A program made the position numbers and the translations under genes. Below, piece after piece: positions 1 through 9,414 of a DNA stretch of 64,000 bases. Source of the DNA: JAYPEY01 sp964519245 (GTDB taxonomy: Bacteria; Verrucomicrobiota; Verrucomicrobiia; Limisphaerales; JAYPEY01); contig CAZFLK010000001.1 in the NCBI GenBank assembly GCA_964519245.1, positions 1-64,000 of the forward strand. Direction: 5' to 3'. The notes beneath the pieces are model-generated. The model did not search any database, had not been told where the DNA came from, and was given only the letters and a program-made list of their open reading frames with translations. Numbering within the stretch: position 1 is the stretch's first letter; each line of letters begins with the position of its first letter.

Positions 1-190
1 GACGCCGCCGCCTGAGGAGGGAAACCCACCAGTCTACCCGTTCCCGGGGCGGAGCAACAACGTGGGTTTCGTTAAACGCTTACGTTCAAGCTGCCCCAAA
101 CCCTTTCCGGCATCCAACGGGGAACTCGGCGCCACACAGGATTGCCGCCCAGCGTCAGCCCCTCGCCTGTTCGACCCCGATTATTCCCCG

Positions 191-219
191 TTGGCGCCGG
201 CGGGAATGGGGATTAACCT
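191..219 (+). promoter_or_regulatory. Candidate sigma70-like promoter of the FG-GAP gene
   Basis: TTGGCG (191-196) and TAACCT (214-219) are separated by 17 bp, and the -10 box ends 9 nt before the ATG at 229. A transcript starting about 7 nt after the -10 would have almost no 5' untranslated region. The rest of 1-228 holds no gene that I can support. Confidence 0.45.
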
Positions 220-228
220 TTGCGTTCC

Positions 229-2559
229 ATGTTGAAGAAACGTCTCTCTCAAGGAATGGTCCTGCCGGCAGTCCTCATCGGCGCCGCTTTGGGCGCTCAG
301 TCGCTGATCGCCGCCTCGGCCGCGCTGGAATTCGGCTTCACCGGGCCCGAGGTCTTCCCGATCCAGAACCAGATCGCCAATCTTCGGTCCGCGGATCTCG
401 ACGGCGACGGCCTGAACGATCTCGCGGTGGTCAACAATCTCCGCTCCAAGATCACCCTGCTCTACAACCGGTCCGGTTCAGAGAAGATGGCGGAGGCCCT
501 CTACGCCCAACGCGAGCTGGAGATCAATGAATTGCCGCCCGACGCGCGCTTCCGCATCGAATCCATCTCCTCCGAGAAACGGATCGCCTGCCTCGAGCTG
601 GTGGACCTGAACAGGGACCAACGACCGGACATCGCCTACTTCGGCGGGGATCCCAAGGAGTTGGTGGTCCAATACAACCGCGGCAAGGAGGGCTGGTCGG
701 CGGCGAAACGCTGGCCGCTCAAATCGGCGCCGCTCAACCCGAACGGACTGACGCACGGGGATCTCAACGGCGACCAACGGGAGGACCTGATCCTGATCGG
801 GGAGAATGTCTGCCACGTCTTCTACCAGAACCAGGACAAGCAGCTGGACGCCCCCGCCCGCATCCCCTTCTCCGGAGAGGTGAAAGCGGTGCAGATTCTG
901 GATGTCGACGGCAACGGCCGACAGGACATGCTCCTGGTCAATTGGGACAGCTCCAACCCCTTCCGCTTCCGCCTCCAGGGCGACCAGGGCCGCCTCGGAC
1001 CGGAGATTCATTTTGCGCAGCCGCCGGTGCGCTCCTATTGGGCGGATGATCTCGACGCGGACAATCGCTGCGAAATCATGACCATCGCCGCGCATTCGGG
1101 CCGGGCGCAGATTTCCCATTTTGTCCGGCAGCCCGCCGAGGCGCTCAGCGCCGGACTGAAACAGGGGCAGTTCGCCGTCACGCCGCTCAAGCGCACCGGC
1201 AAGCCGACCCGCGGCTCCGTGTGGGCCGATCTGAACGACGACGGCTCCGAGGACCTCCTCGTCGCCGAACCGGACAGCGGCGAAATCTCGCTTTACCTCC
1301 GGGACGCCGACGGGGACTTCGCGCCGCCCCGGTCGTTTCCCTCCATGACCGGCATCACCCAGATTGACGTGGCGGACTGGGATGGCGACGGCCAGGATGA
1401 GATCTTCCTGCTGAGCGGCGAGGAGCGGCAACTTGGGGTCGCCCGGCTCGACGCCAACGGGCGCATCGCCTTCCCCCGCTCACTGCCGGTCGAGGGGCGG
1501 CCGATCGTTTTCGCCGTTGCCAGACGCGGAGCCGACGACCAGCCGACGCTCTCCGTGATCGTCGAGGACAAGAGCCGCAAGAAACTCGTGTCACTGCGCG
1601 CCGACGGCGGCTCGACGGAACAGGAACTCGACAAGGAATTCCGCTCCAACCCCACGGTCATGCTGCCGCACGACATCGATCAGGACGGCGACAACGACCT
1701 GGTCATCCTCATCCCCTACCAGAAGATCAAGATCCTGCGCGCCAACCAGGCCGGGGCCTTCGATGAACTGGACATCGCCCCCCCGGGCGGCAGCATCGAA
1801 CAACCCTGGGCCACCGCCATGGACGTCGACGGCGACGGCCGCGCCGAACTGCTGCTGGCGCAAAAGAGTTTCGTGCGGGCGGTGACTCTGGAAGAGAACC
1901 CGTCCAAGGCCGCCGGCTCGCAGGCGTGGTCCTTCCAGGTGAAGGACCAGATCAATGGCGCCGGGAGCCGCTCGCGGATCATCGGGGCCGCCTCGATACA
2001 ACGCGGGAAGGGAAAGACGCCCAGCCTGTTCCTGCTGGACGCCGAGCAGAAATCGCTTTCGCTCTGCGAACGCAACGACGCCGGGGTCTGGAAGATTCCC
2101 CGAAATCTGCCGCTGCCCGTCTTCGACTTCAATCGTCTCGCATCCGTCGCCCTGGGCAAATCCGGCGCCCCGGCGATCGCGTTGGAAGGCGTCAACTCCG
2201 TCGCCACCCTGCGCTTCGATGGCGACATCTGGACCATCGAGCCGCTGGACGCCTACGAAACGCCGATCAAGAACGGCTTCCTCATGGACGTCGTCACCGG
2301 CGACCTGAACCAGGACAAGACCAAGGACCTCGTCTTCCTCGAGTCCTCCAAGAACCACCTCGACATCGTGAAATACGCGAAGCCCCACAAACTCGTGCCG
2401 GCCAACCGCTGGAAGGTCTTCGAGGAACGAACGTTCCGGGGCGGCCGGGGCGGCGGACCGGAACCGAGAGAGGCGCTGATCGCCGACCTGACCGGCGACG
2501 GCAGAAACGACCTCGCCATCATCGTTCATGACCGCGTGCTCCTCTACCCCCAGGAGTAG
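229..2559 (+). CDS. Secreted FG-GAP/VCBS repeat protein
   Basis: A 776-residue protein made almost entirely of FG-GAP/VCBS beta-propeller repeats. The N-terminus (MLKKRLSQ followed by a hydrophobic run ending near ALGAQSLIAASA) is a Sec signal peptide. At least eleven calcium-binding-type loops are visible, for example DLDGDGLNDLAVV, DLNGDQREDLILI, DVDGNGRQDMLLV, DWDGDGQDEIFLL, DVDGDGRAELLLA and DLTGDGRNDLAII. No catalytic domain is attached. The ATG at 229 is preferred over an in-frame TTG nine bases earlier because it places the signal peptide correctly and sits at the expected distance from a promoter. Such propellers are common in secreted proteins of Planctomycetes and Verrucomicrobia and may bind cell-surface or polysaccharide ligands; the specific role is unknown. 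Confidence 0.85.
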   Translation: MLKKRLSQGMVLPAVLIGAALGAQSLIAASAALEFGFTGPEVFPIQNQIANLRSADLDGDGLNDLAVVNNLRSKITLLYNRSGSEKMAEALYAQRELEINELPPDARFRIESISSEKRIACLELVDLNRDQRPDIAYFGGDPKELVVQYNRGKEGWSAAKRWPLKSAPLNPNGLTHGDLNGDQREDLILIGENVCHVFYQNQDKQLDAPARIPFSGEVKAVQILDVDGNGRQDMLLVNWDSSNPFRFRLQGDQGRLGPEIHFAQPPVRSYWADDLDADNRCEIMTIAAHSGRAQISHFVRQPAEALSAGLKQGQFAVTPLKRTGKPTRGSVWADLNDDGSEDLLVAEPDSGEISLYLRDADGDFAPPRSFPSMTGITQIDVADWDGDGQDEIFLLSGEERQLGVARLDANGRIAFPRSLPVEGRPIVFAVARRGADDQPTLSVIVEDKSRKKLVSLRADGGSTEQELDKEFRSNPTVMLPHDIDQDGDNDLVILIPYQKIKILRANQAGAFDELDIAPPGGSIEQPWATAMDVDGDGRAELLLAQKSFVRAVTLEENPSKAAGSQAWSFQVKDQINGAGSRSRIIGAASIQRGKGKTPSLFLLDAEQKSLSLCERNDAGVWKIPRNLPLPVFDFNRLASVALGKSGAPAIALEGVNSVATLRFDGDIWTIEPLDAYETPIKNGFLMDVVTGDLNQDKTKDLVFLESSKNHLDIVKYAKPHKLVPANRWKVFEERTFRGGRGGGPEPREALIADLTGDGRNDLAIIVHDRVLLYPQE

Positions 2560-2579
2560 AGACCGAGAAGGGTGGAAAA

Positions 2580-2656
2580 TGGTCGGGGCGACTGGATTCG
2601 AACCAGCGACCTCCTGAACCCCATTCAGGCGCGCTACCAGGCTACGCTACGCCCCG
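2580..2656 (-). tRNA. tRNA-Pro(GGG), CCA encoded
   Basis: On the minus strand the acceptor stem is CGGGGCG (2656-2650) pairing with CGCCCCG (2590-2584), followed by discriminator A and an encoded CCA (2582-2580). The anticodon arm is CCTGA, loop ATGGGGT, TCAGG, giving anticodon GGG. The T arm contains GGTTCGAATCC. The 77-nt length is normal for tRNA-Pro. It follows the glycosyltransferase gene at 2765-4522 on the same strand. Confidence 0.95.
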
Positions 2657-2669
2657 ACCGAAGGTGAAA

Positions 2670-2689
2670 TCTGCTTTGTTGAAAGCAGA
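2670..2689 (-). terminator. Hairpin between the glycosyltransferase gene and tRNA-Pro
   Basis: A perfect 8-bp stem TCTGCTTT/AAAGCAGA with a 4-nt loop. On the minus strand it lies downstream of the glycosyltransferase stop codon (2765) and is followed by TTTC, so it could be a weak intrinsic terminator separating that gene from the tRNA. The short T-run keeps confidence modest. Confidence 0.4.
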
Positions 2690-2764
2690 GCGGGATAGTA
2701 TGCCCCGCCAAAACGAATTCAACAACTTTCGCAGGCAAATTTACCGCCCCCATCGGGCGCGCCT

Positions 2765-4522
2765 TCAGCGATTGGAATACAACTCCCAGGTTCCGGACTC
2801 CGTGATCAACCGCAACTGGGTGTTCGTGGTCAGCTCCTGGAAGTTGCGATACCCGTTGCGCCAACCCACCACCACCACACGCCGATCGCCCTCCAGCAGA
2901 CGGACAACATCGGGAACATTGGTGATCACCAGGTCACCCAGACGCTCCCGGTTGACCGGATACTCAAAGGGAATCCGATGCAGCGGCAGTCCGGCCAGGT
3001 AGGGTCGATTGTCCGGCGTGATGACGTCCTGCGCGTAGAGCGGCAATCCCTGCGGAAGCCGATGCCAGATCATCACCGCATCGCCAGGCTGATATGTCTC
3101 TGACAATGCCCCGCCGATCTCCTTCAGGGTCTGGTTGCTGCGGAGTTCCGTTTCAACCCGTGGAACCATCGCCACCAGCAGGGTCAACTGAAAGGCTCCC
3201 AACCCCACCGCCCAGCGGCGGCACCGGGCGGACCGCCACGACCGCGTGACCACGCCGAACGCCGCCATGGCCAGCGCCGCAATCGCGACCTGGACCCAGA
3301 TCCAGTTCTGGTCATCGACCCGGAACGCAAAACGGTAGATCAACGGCATCGCGATCATGGGGACGAAGGGACTGAGCCCCACCGCGCGCCAGACCCATTC
3401 CGGCATCGGAGCCGGATCCGATGCCTCCCTCGCGGGCGACTCTTCACCCAAACGCCAGCGCAACGTCACCAACAACGCCAGGGCCGGAAACATCGGCAGG
3501 ATGTAGGCGGGCAGCTTCGAGCTGTTGATCGAAAACATGGCGAAGGTCAGGCATGCCCAACCGCACAACATCGCCCAGGCCTCGCGCCGGACGCCCGTCA
3601 GGCTGCGCCAATGCGCCTTGCGCCACAGCCACCCCAGCAAAATCGTCCACGGCAGGAACCCGATGGCCAGGATGCCAAAGAAGAAGAAGAAGGGCTTGGA
3701 GCGGTTCTTGGCGCCGCCGCCCGTGGCGTGCCCGACTACCTGGTCCACGACCATGAAGCGGAACGATTCCGGCTCCGCCTGAAACACCATCAGATACCAT
3801 GGCAGGGCCAACAGACTGAAAACAGCGACGCCGACCAGCGCGCCAAGCGCCAACATGCTCCAGCGGACCCCTTCCCCGCGTCGCAGCCAAAGCAACGGCC
3901 CGATGGCAAACAGGGGCAGGATGAACGCCAGCGGCCCCTTCGTCAGAAAGCCGCCGGAAATCGCCGCCCACATCGCCGCCTGCCACCCGACAAACTGCCG
4001 CCCGGCCCGCCCCCGTTCGCCGGCGTCCTCACTCGAAAACACATCGAGACACCGCCAACTTCGCCAGAAAAAATAGACCGTCCAGGCCACGAACTGCGTG
4101 AGAAAGATGTCCGTGGTCAACATCCGCGCCATGGCGACATAGAGAATCGAGACGCTGAGGATCAACACGCTCCAGCGGGCCGCGCCCCGACCGGCGATGG
4201 ACAACGCCAGCAACCAGGTCGCCCAGGCCCCGCTCAGACCCGCCAGCGCGAGGGGCAGACGAAGCGACCATTCACTCACCCCGAACAACTTGAAGGAGAC
4301 GGCGACGCACCAGTAGGTCATGGGCGGTTTGTCCAGATGCGGCACATACCAGATGTGCGGCACCAACCAGTTGCCCGTCTGGACCATCTCTCGCGCAATC
4401 TCCCCGTAGCGTCCCTCGTCCGGCTCATTCAAGCCGCGCGTTCCCAGCAGCGAGAAGTAGACGAACAACACCAGCGCCAGAAAAAGACGATGGCGCGTCT
4501 GTTCTGTTAATCGATCGAGCAC
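2765..4522 (-). CDS. GT39/ArnT-like membrane glycosyltransferase
   Basis: A 585-residue polytopic membrane protein with the N-terminal signature NEPDEGRYGEIAREM of the PMT/ArnT (GT39/GT83) superfamily, where the acidic pair in the first periplasmic loop is catalytic. Many hydrophobic segments follow (for example LFLALVLFVYFSLLG and GFLPWTILLGWLW), then a C-terminal soluble domain from about residue 470. These enzymes move sugars from polyprenyl-phosphate carriers onto lipids or proteins on the outer face of the inner membrane. The start is a GTG at 4522; no in-frame ATG precedes the first membrane segment. ArnT itself modifies lipid A with aminoarabinose, but acceptor and donor cannot be read here. 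The gene stands alone, divergent from the adenylate-kinase-like gene. Confidence 0.85.
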   Translation of the reverse strand: MLDRLTEQTRHRLFLALVLFVYFSLLGTRGLNEPDEGRYGEIAREMVQTGNWLVPHIWYVPHLDKPPMTYWCVAVSFKLFGVSEWSLRLPLALAGLSGAWATWLLALSIAGRGAARWSVLILSVSILYVAMARMLTTDIFLTQFVAWTVYFFWRSWRCLDVFSSEDAGERGRAGRQFVGWQAAMWAAISGGFLTKGPLAFILPLFAIGPLLWLRRGEGVRWSMLALGALVGVAVFSLLALPWYLMVFQAEPESFRFMVVDQVVGHATGGGAKNRSKPFFFFFGILAIGFLPWTILLGWLWRKAHWRSLTGVRREAWAMLCGWACLTFAMFSINSSKLPAYILPMFPALALLVTLRWRLGEESPAREASDPAPMPEWVWRAVGLSPFVPMIAMPLIYRFAFRVDDQNWIWVQVAIAALAMAAFGVVTRSWRSARCRRWAVGLGAFQLTLLVAMVPRVETELRSNQTLKEIGGALSETYQPGDAVMIWHRLPQGLPLYAQDVITPDNRPYLAGLPLHRIPFEYPVNRERLGDLVITNVPDVVRLLEGDRRVVVVGWRNGYRNFQELTTNTQLRLITESGTWELYSNR

Positions 4523-4681
4523 GCAGGGGTTTTACGGGAGGCCCGGAGTCGGAGCGAGTTGTAAATCGGCGCGAACGCTTCCAGACCGCTCCGCCATCCC
4601 CATTTCTTGCCCTTTTCCGGCAATCCGTCGTTTAACGCTTCCCAGAGACCGCCCCGCTCAGGTAAACCATTCCCGGCTGCC

Positions 4682-5902
4682 ATGAGTTCTGAAGATTCTC
4701 CGCCCCCATCCGATCCTGAACCGAAGAAGAAGGTCAAGAACCTCGAGATCAAGGACCCCCGGCTGATTTTCAACTCCATCTGGGAGGACCTTGAAAAGGA
4801 TCTGGGCCACGATCAGCTTCGCTTTCCCAAGGAGATTATTCTACTGGGCGGCGCGCCTGGCTCCGGCAAAGGCACCAACACCGGCTTCATCATGCGGGCC
4901 CGAGGCTTCACCTGCCCGCCCATCGTCGTCAGCGACCTGCTCAACAGCCCCGCCGCACAACAACTCAAGGACACGGGCAACATGGTCGGCGACCGCGAGG
5001 TCATCGGCGTGCTGTTCCGACACATGCTGCACGAGGAATTCCGCGACGGCGCCATCCTCGACGGCTTTCCCCGAACCAGGGTCCAGGTCGAGTGCATGAA
5101 GCTGCTGGTCGAACGGATCAACGCCCTGCACCGGGAATTTCATGACACGCCGCTCGCCGTCCACTTCCGCAAGCCGACCATCCACGCGATGGTCCTCTTC
5201 GTCGAGGAAAGCACCAGCATCGCGCGCCAACTCAAGCGCGGACGCGAGATTGCAGCCCACAATGCGAAGGTCAAGGAGCGCGGCGTGGGCGAGATCCAGG
5301 AACAGCGGGCCACGGACCTCGACGAAGCCGCCGCACGACATCGATACCGGGTTTTCAAGGAAAAGACCTGGGACGCCCTGCAATCGCTGCGCGAGGTCTT
5401 CTTCTACCACTTCATCAATGCGGAAGGCGCGATCGACAAGGTGGAGGAGAACATCCTCAGCGAGCTGCAGTACCAAAGCTCCCTGGAGCTCGACGAACGC
5501 ACGTTCGACCGGCTGCGCCCCATTCCACTGGCCAGCGAGATCATCGTCCACGCGCGTCAGGAACTGGTGCGCCGCCTCGACCGGTATGAACTTGAATACG
5601 CGGAACTCTTCGCTCACGTGGTGGAGATCGTGCAGGAGCGCTTCATGCCCATCGTGGTTCGCCACGCCATTTCCGGCCGCGCCACGGTCAACTCCATCGA
5701 CGAGGTCTTCGACAACCCCTTGGCGCTCGCCATGTTGATCGACATCTTCTCCGAGCGGGGCTATCACGCAGTGGTGGACAAACGACTCGAACAGATCCCG
5801 GAACGCATCGACCTCGAAACCGGCCGCGTCGAGTTGAGACAATCTCCGGTCTACCGGATTCACATTCGTTTCCAAGGCTCCGAGATTCGCCGCGGCGACT
5901 AG
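4682..5902 (+). CDS. Adenylate-kinase-like nucleotide kinase with large C-terminal extension
   Basis: A 406-residue protein. Residues about 50-270 look like a nucleoside monophosphate kinase: P-loop GGAPGSGKGT (about 56-65), an NMP-binding segment, and DGFPRTRVQVE, the counterpart of the DGFPR motif of adenylate kinase. After this come about 130 residues (DERTFDRLRPIPLASE onward) that I do not recognise, so the protein is roughly twice the usual 190-220 residues. The lid region does not show the zinc-type CxxC motifs and is rich in charged residues. The ATG at 4682 is chosen over an upstream in-frame ATG (4607) because the intervening stretch is Pro/Arg-rich and unlike the family. It probably phosphorylates a nucleoside monophosphate; whether it is the main adenylate kinase is not clear. 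The pfkB gene follows after 32 bp. Confidence 0.7.
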   Translation: MSSEDSPPPSDPEPKKKVKNLEIKDPRLIFNSIWEDLEKDLGHDQLRFPKEIILLGGAPGSGKGTNTGFIMRARGFTCPPIVVSDLLNSPAAQQLKDTGNMVGDREVIGVLFRHMLHEEFRDGAILDGFPRTRVQVECMKLLVERINALHREFHDTPLAVHFRKPTIHAMVLFVEESTSIARQLKRGREIAAHNAKVKERGVGEIQEQRATDLDEAAARHRYRVFKEKTWDALQSLREVFFYHFINAEGAIDKVEENILSELQYQSSLELDERTFDRLRPIPLASEIIVHARQELVRRLDRYELEYAELFAHVVEIVQERFMPIVVRHAISGRATVNSIDEVFDNPLALAMLIDIFSERGYHAVVDKRLEQIPERIDLETGRVELRQSPVYRIHIRFQGSEIRRGD

Positions 5903-5934
5903 CGACGAGCGGCGCGGCCTCGGAGCTGCGCATC

Positions 5935-6834
5935 ATGAACACCCCTTCGCCAACCCGCCCCCGCATCGTCGGCCTCGGCGAGATCCTTTGGGATGTCTTT
6001 CCGGATCGCCGCTGCTTCGGCGGCGCGCCCGCGAACTTCGCCGCGCACGCCGCGGCCCTCGGCGCCGAGGCGACCCTGGTCAGCGCGTTGGGCAGGGACG
6101 CCCCCGGCAACCAGGCAATCGAGGAACTTCAGGCGCGAAAGATCGGGGTCGAACACGTCGCGCGCACCGATCGACCGACCGGCGAGGTGACCATCACCCT
6201 CGATTCCGAGGGCAAGGCGGACTACGTCTTCGCCGCCGACGTCGCCTGGGACGCGCTGGAGTGGAACCCCGCACTCGAGCGCCTGGCCGCGCGGACCGAC
6301 GCCGTCTGCTTTGGCACGCTCGGTCAACGCGACGCCCAATCCTGCGGCGTCATCCAGCGCTTCGTCGCAGCCACCCCCGAGAGTTCACTCCGCATCTTCG
6401 ACGTCAACCTCCGCCAGCGCTTCTACAACGACGATATCATCGAGGACTCCCTGTTCCTGACCAATGTGCTCAAACTCAACGACGAGGAGATCGATGTCGT
6501 CGACCCGGAAGGCGCCGGGCGCGACCCTGCGGATCGACTGCGTGATTTGTGTCGCCGACACAACCTCCGAGTGGCGGCCTTGACCCTGGGCGCAGAGGGA
6601 GCCCTGCTGGCGACTCCGGACGACGCGACCCACGTTCCCGCCGTGAAAGCGGATATCGTGGACACCGTGGGCGCGGGCGACTCCTACACGGCAACCCTCG
6701 CCCTGGGACTGCTTCATCACGCCCCCCTCGCTGAAATCGGACAAAAAGCCTGCGAAGTTGCCGCGTTTGTCTGCGGTCAACCCGGTGCGACGCCGGAACT
6801 GCCTGACCATCTGCGCCGTCCTTTCCAAGGTTGA
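5935..6834 (+). CDS. PfkB-family carbohydrate kinase (fructokinase-like)
   Basis: A 299-residue ribokinase/PfkB-family sugar kinase. The N-terminal signature is the glycine pair in RCFGGAPANFAAHAAALGA, and the C-terminal signature is DTVGAGDSYTATLALGLL, whose GAGD aspartate is the catalytic base and anion-hole motif. Fructokinases and 2-keto-3-deoxygluconate kinases share this layout; the opening IVGLGEILWDVFPD resembles fructokinases. Length is typical. It follows the adenylate-kinase-like gene by 32 bp on the same strand and precedes a secreted PHP-type protein whose start lies 20 bp after its stop, so cotranscription is possible. The exact sugar cannot be assigned. Confidence 0.85.
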   Translation: MNTPSPTRPRIVGLGEILWDVFPDRRCFGGAPANFAAHAAALGAEATLVSALGRDAPGNQAIEELQARKIGVEHVARTDRPTGEVTITLDSEGKADYVFAADVAWDALEWNPALERLAARTDAVCFGTLGQRDAQSCGVIQRFVAATPESSLRIFDVNLRQRFYNDDIIEDSLFLTNVLKLNDEEIDVVDPEGAGRDPADRLRDLCRRHNLRVAALTLGAEGALLATPDDATHVPAVKADIVDTVGAGDSYTATLALGLLHHAPLAEIGQKACEVAAFVCGQPGATPELPDHLRRPFQG

Positions 6835-6854
6835 ATCATCCACGCAGGACGGCC

Positions 6855-9317
6855 ATGTTGGCGTCCATGCCTTGGCTCCCGCTCAATTCTCACGTTCGCC
6901 TGATGGGCATCGCGCTGCTGTTCATCACCTCCGTTTCCGCCTCGCCGCTGACCGCCGCCGAGGGCTTCTCCGACCGCTTCGGCCCCGCCATCAATCCGGG
7001 ACGCGTCACCTTCGACACCCAGATGGCCACGACGCAAACGCCCGATGGCGCTGCCTGGGCGATTTGGAAAACCTACTACAAGTCGAAGGAAATGATCATG
7101 GCGCGGCGACTGCCGGCCCGCCGTTCCGACCCGGGCGATCCGGCCGTGCACCTGTCGCTTGAGGCGGGCATCATGGACGCCCCCATCCTGGTCGCGTCGC
7201 CGAAGGATTCAAGTCTTTGGGCCTTCTGGTCGGCTCGACGTCAGGGTCGCTGGCAGATCGAAGGACGCTCATTCGAACGTGGAAAATGGTCCGCGCTTCG
7301 GGTTCATTCCGCCAAGGACGTTGACGCCATCAAACCCAGCGCGGCGGTCCGCGCCAACGGCGATGTCCTGCTCGCCTGGCAGGAGTTCGCGCAGGGACGG
7401 CCGTCGCGCATCCACGCGCGACGACTCGCCGCCAACGCCTGGCTGCCTGCCTCGATCGTGAGCGACGGCGACCACGATTCCTTCCGGCCCGCGATTTCCA
7501 GTTCGTCCGAGGATGCCGCCTGGTTGTTCTGGGACGAGTATCGCAATGGGGAGTATGCCGTCAAAGGCCGGCCGTTGACGCCGGAAACCGGCCCCATCGA
7601 AACCATCTCGCCTTCAGGTCAACGCGGACAACGCTGTCTCAAACCCGTTCCACTGCAATCGGAACAACACGGCCTCTGCGTCGCCTGGCTGAAATTGATC
7701 GATGTCATCGGCGGCGACGGCGTCATCGACATGTTTCACACGGCTCATGTCTCTGTGCGCAGGAACGGACAATGGACTTTGGTTCGTGATTCATCGGGCG
7801 ACGATGAGGGCGCGGTCATGCTCAACGGCCTCCTGCCGGACCTGCGTCCCGGCAAACGCTATCCCAGCGGCTACATCGGCCAACGACGCCACCCCATGCT
7901 GGCCGAGGCCGACGACGCCATGTGGCTCATCTGGGAACGCAAGACCGAGCACGGCGGAAGCGGAACCAAGACTGCGGGGCAGTTGATCGGACGCCCCTTC
8001 GCCGACGGCCGATGGGGCGAGGCCCGCGAATTGGTTCACGGGTTGATCGACTACCAGATCGCCCGCCCCGACCGGGTCAAGGACCAGCGCCTGGCGATCA
8101 CGGGCTCCCAGATTCCCCGCGGCTGGATCCGCCCCTACCACCATCTTGTCGCCAACCTGAAGGATTCGAAACCCTTCCAACCCGAAGACTGGCGCGAGCA
8201 GTTCAAGCCGGTCGACCTCCTGAACGCGCCGCAGCCATCGCGCCGCAAGATCACGGTCGCGGGAAAGACCTATCAGCTCTATTGGGCGGACCTGCATTGC
8301 CATAGCGGTCTGACCGGCGACGCCGAGGGCGAACCCGATGAGATCCTGCTCTACGGACGCGACCGCGCAAAACTCGACGTCATGGTCCTGCAGGACAACG
8401 ACGACGTGCACGGCTGCCTGCTGACCGAGGGCGAGTACTACCTCGGCATGCTGCACTCCCAACGCTTCACCGAACCCGGCCGCTTCATCGCCCTGCCCGG
8501 CTACGAGTGGACACAACGAAAGGGCCGGCCCGGAAAAGCGTTCGACCCCTGGAAGTCCGTCTACCTGCAGCCCAGCCGCAATTCCTACCCCAATCACCGC
8601 ACCGTCATCTACCCGTCAACCGGGGGCCCCATCGTGCGCTACACCGAGGTCGGCGGCGACTTCGACCGCCTGACCCGGACCGTCGCTGAACACGGCGGCA
8701 TTCTGAACGGACAACACCGGACCTTCGACATCGTCGACAGCCCTGTGGAAGCCAACATGGAAGTCACCTCCTGCTGGGGCATCTACATCCACGACGTGCC
8801 CGGGAAATTTCACGGCGAACTCGACGCCGGAAAACGACTGGGCTTCGTCGGAACGAGCGATTCCCATCGACGCAATCCCGGACTCTGCGGCGGACTCACC
8901 GGGATCTGGGCGGAGGAATTGTCCGATGACGCGATTCTCGACGCTCTCCGCTCGCATCGATGCTTCGCTTCCAACGGCTCCAAGATTGTTGTCGATTCGC
9001 GCGTGGCGGGTCGCCTGAGCGACACGCCGCTGACGACCCGCGAACCCCGCATCCAGTTGGATCTTCACGTGATCGGCACGACGAAACTGGTTTCCGCGAC
9101 GCTCAAGACCAACGGCGGAAAGACCGTCCGCGTCTATCCGGGCGACGGTTCGGCAACCCTCCGCGTGACGCACATCCAGGACGACCTGCCCAAGGGAGAC
9201 CATTGGTTCTATTGGGAAATCCGACAGACCGGAAGCTCCCGACAATACACCGGCAACATCAGCGTCGCCCAAGGCAGCCTCGCCTGGTCCAGCCCCCATT
9301 TTGTCACCGTGGAGTGA
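6855..9317 (+). CDS. Secreted PHP-like (DUF3604-type) protein with N-terminal propeller
   Basis: An 820-residue exported protein. A hydrophobic segment (LMGIALLFITSVSASPLTAA) makes a signal peptide. Residues about 35-440 contain repeated Trp/Phe-rich blades (AAWAIWKTYY, SLWAFWSARR, AAWLFWDEYRN, AMWLIWERK), suggesting a sialidase-like beta-propeller. Residues about 475-725 form a PHP-type metal-dependent hydrolase: YWADLHCHSG, VLQDNDDVHG, LPGYEWT and GTSDSHRRNPG carry the His/Asp metal ligands seen in DUF3604 proteins. The ATG at 6855 fits the signal peptide better than the overlapping upstream TTG at 6831. Substrate unknown; a role in extracellular glycan or phosphoester metabolism is inference only. 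Confidence 0.75.
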   Translation: MLASMPWLPLNSHVRLMGIALLFITSVSASPLTAAEGFSDRFGPAINPGRVTFDTQMATTQTPDGAAWAIWKTYYKSKEMIMARRLPARRSDPGDPAVHLSLEAGIMDAPILVASPKDSSLWAFWSARRQGRWQIEGRSFERGKWSALRVHSAKDVDAIKPSAAVRANGDVLLAWQEFAQGRPSRIHARRLAANAWLPASIVSDGDHDSFRPAISSSSEDAAWLFWDEYRNGEYAVKGRPLTPETGPIETISPSGQRGQRCLKPVPLQSEQHGLCVAWLKLIDVIGGDGVIDMFHTAHVSVRRNGQWTLVRDSSGDDEGAVMLNGLLPDLRPGKRYPSGYIGQRRHPMLAEADDAMWLIWERKTEHGGSGTKTAGQLIGRPFADGRWGEARELVHGLIDYQIARPDRVKDQRLAITGSQIPRGWIRPYHHLVANLKDSKPFQPEDWREQFKPVDLLNAPQPSRRKITVAGKTYQLYWADLHCHSGLTGDAEGEPDEILLYGRDRAKLDVMVLQDNDDVHGCLLTEGEYYLGMLHSQRFTEPGRFIALPGYEWTQRKGRPGKAFDPWKSVYLQPSRNSYPNHRTVIYPSTGGPIVRYTEVGGDFDRLTRTVAEHGGILNGQHRTFDIVDSPVEANMEVTSCWGIYIHDVPGKFHGELDAGKRLGFVGTSDSHRRNPGLCGGLTGIWAEELSDDAILDALRSHRCFASNGSKIVVDSRVAGRLSDTPLTTREPRIQLDLHVIGTTKLVSATLKTNGGKTVRVYPGDGSATLRVTHIQDDLPKGDHWFYWEIRQTGSSRQYTGNISVAQGSLAWSSPHFVTVE

Positions 9318-9377
9318 CCGCGCTTCGACCGTCGATGCCCCCCGTCCTGCCATCGTTTTTTTCGATGCGATTGCGGG

Positions 9378-9407
9378 TTGTTCCCGCTCCCCGGCGCCCC
9401 CTACACT
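9378..9407 (+). promoter_or_regulatory. Candidate promoter predicting a leaderless M42 peptidase mRNA
   Basis: TTGTTC (9378-9383), 18-bp spacer, TACACT (9402-9407). Seven bases separate the -10 box from the ATG at 9415, so transcription would start at or next to the start codon. No Shine-Dalgarno-like sequence is present in that interval. Confidence 0.5.
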
Positions 9408-9414
9408 CCCGCCC

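Noticed and set aside
1..15. Possible tail of an upstream gene ending TGA at 13-15
   Set aside because: Four codons cannot be judged.
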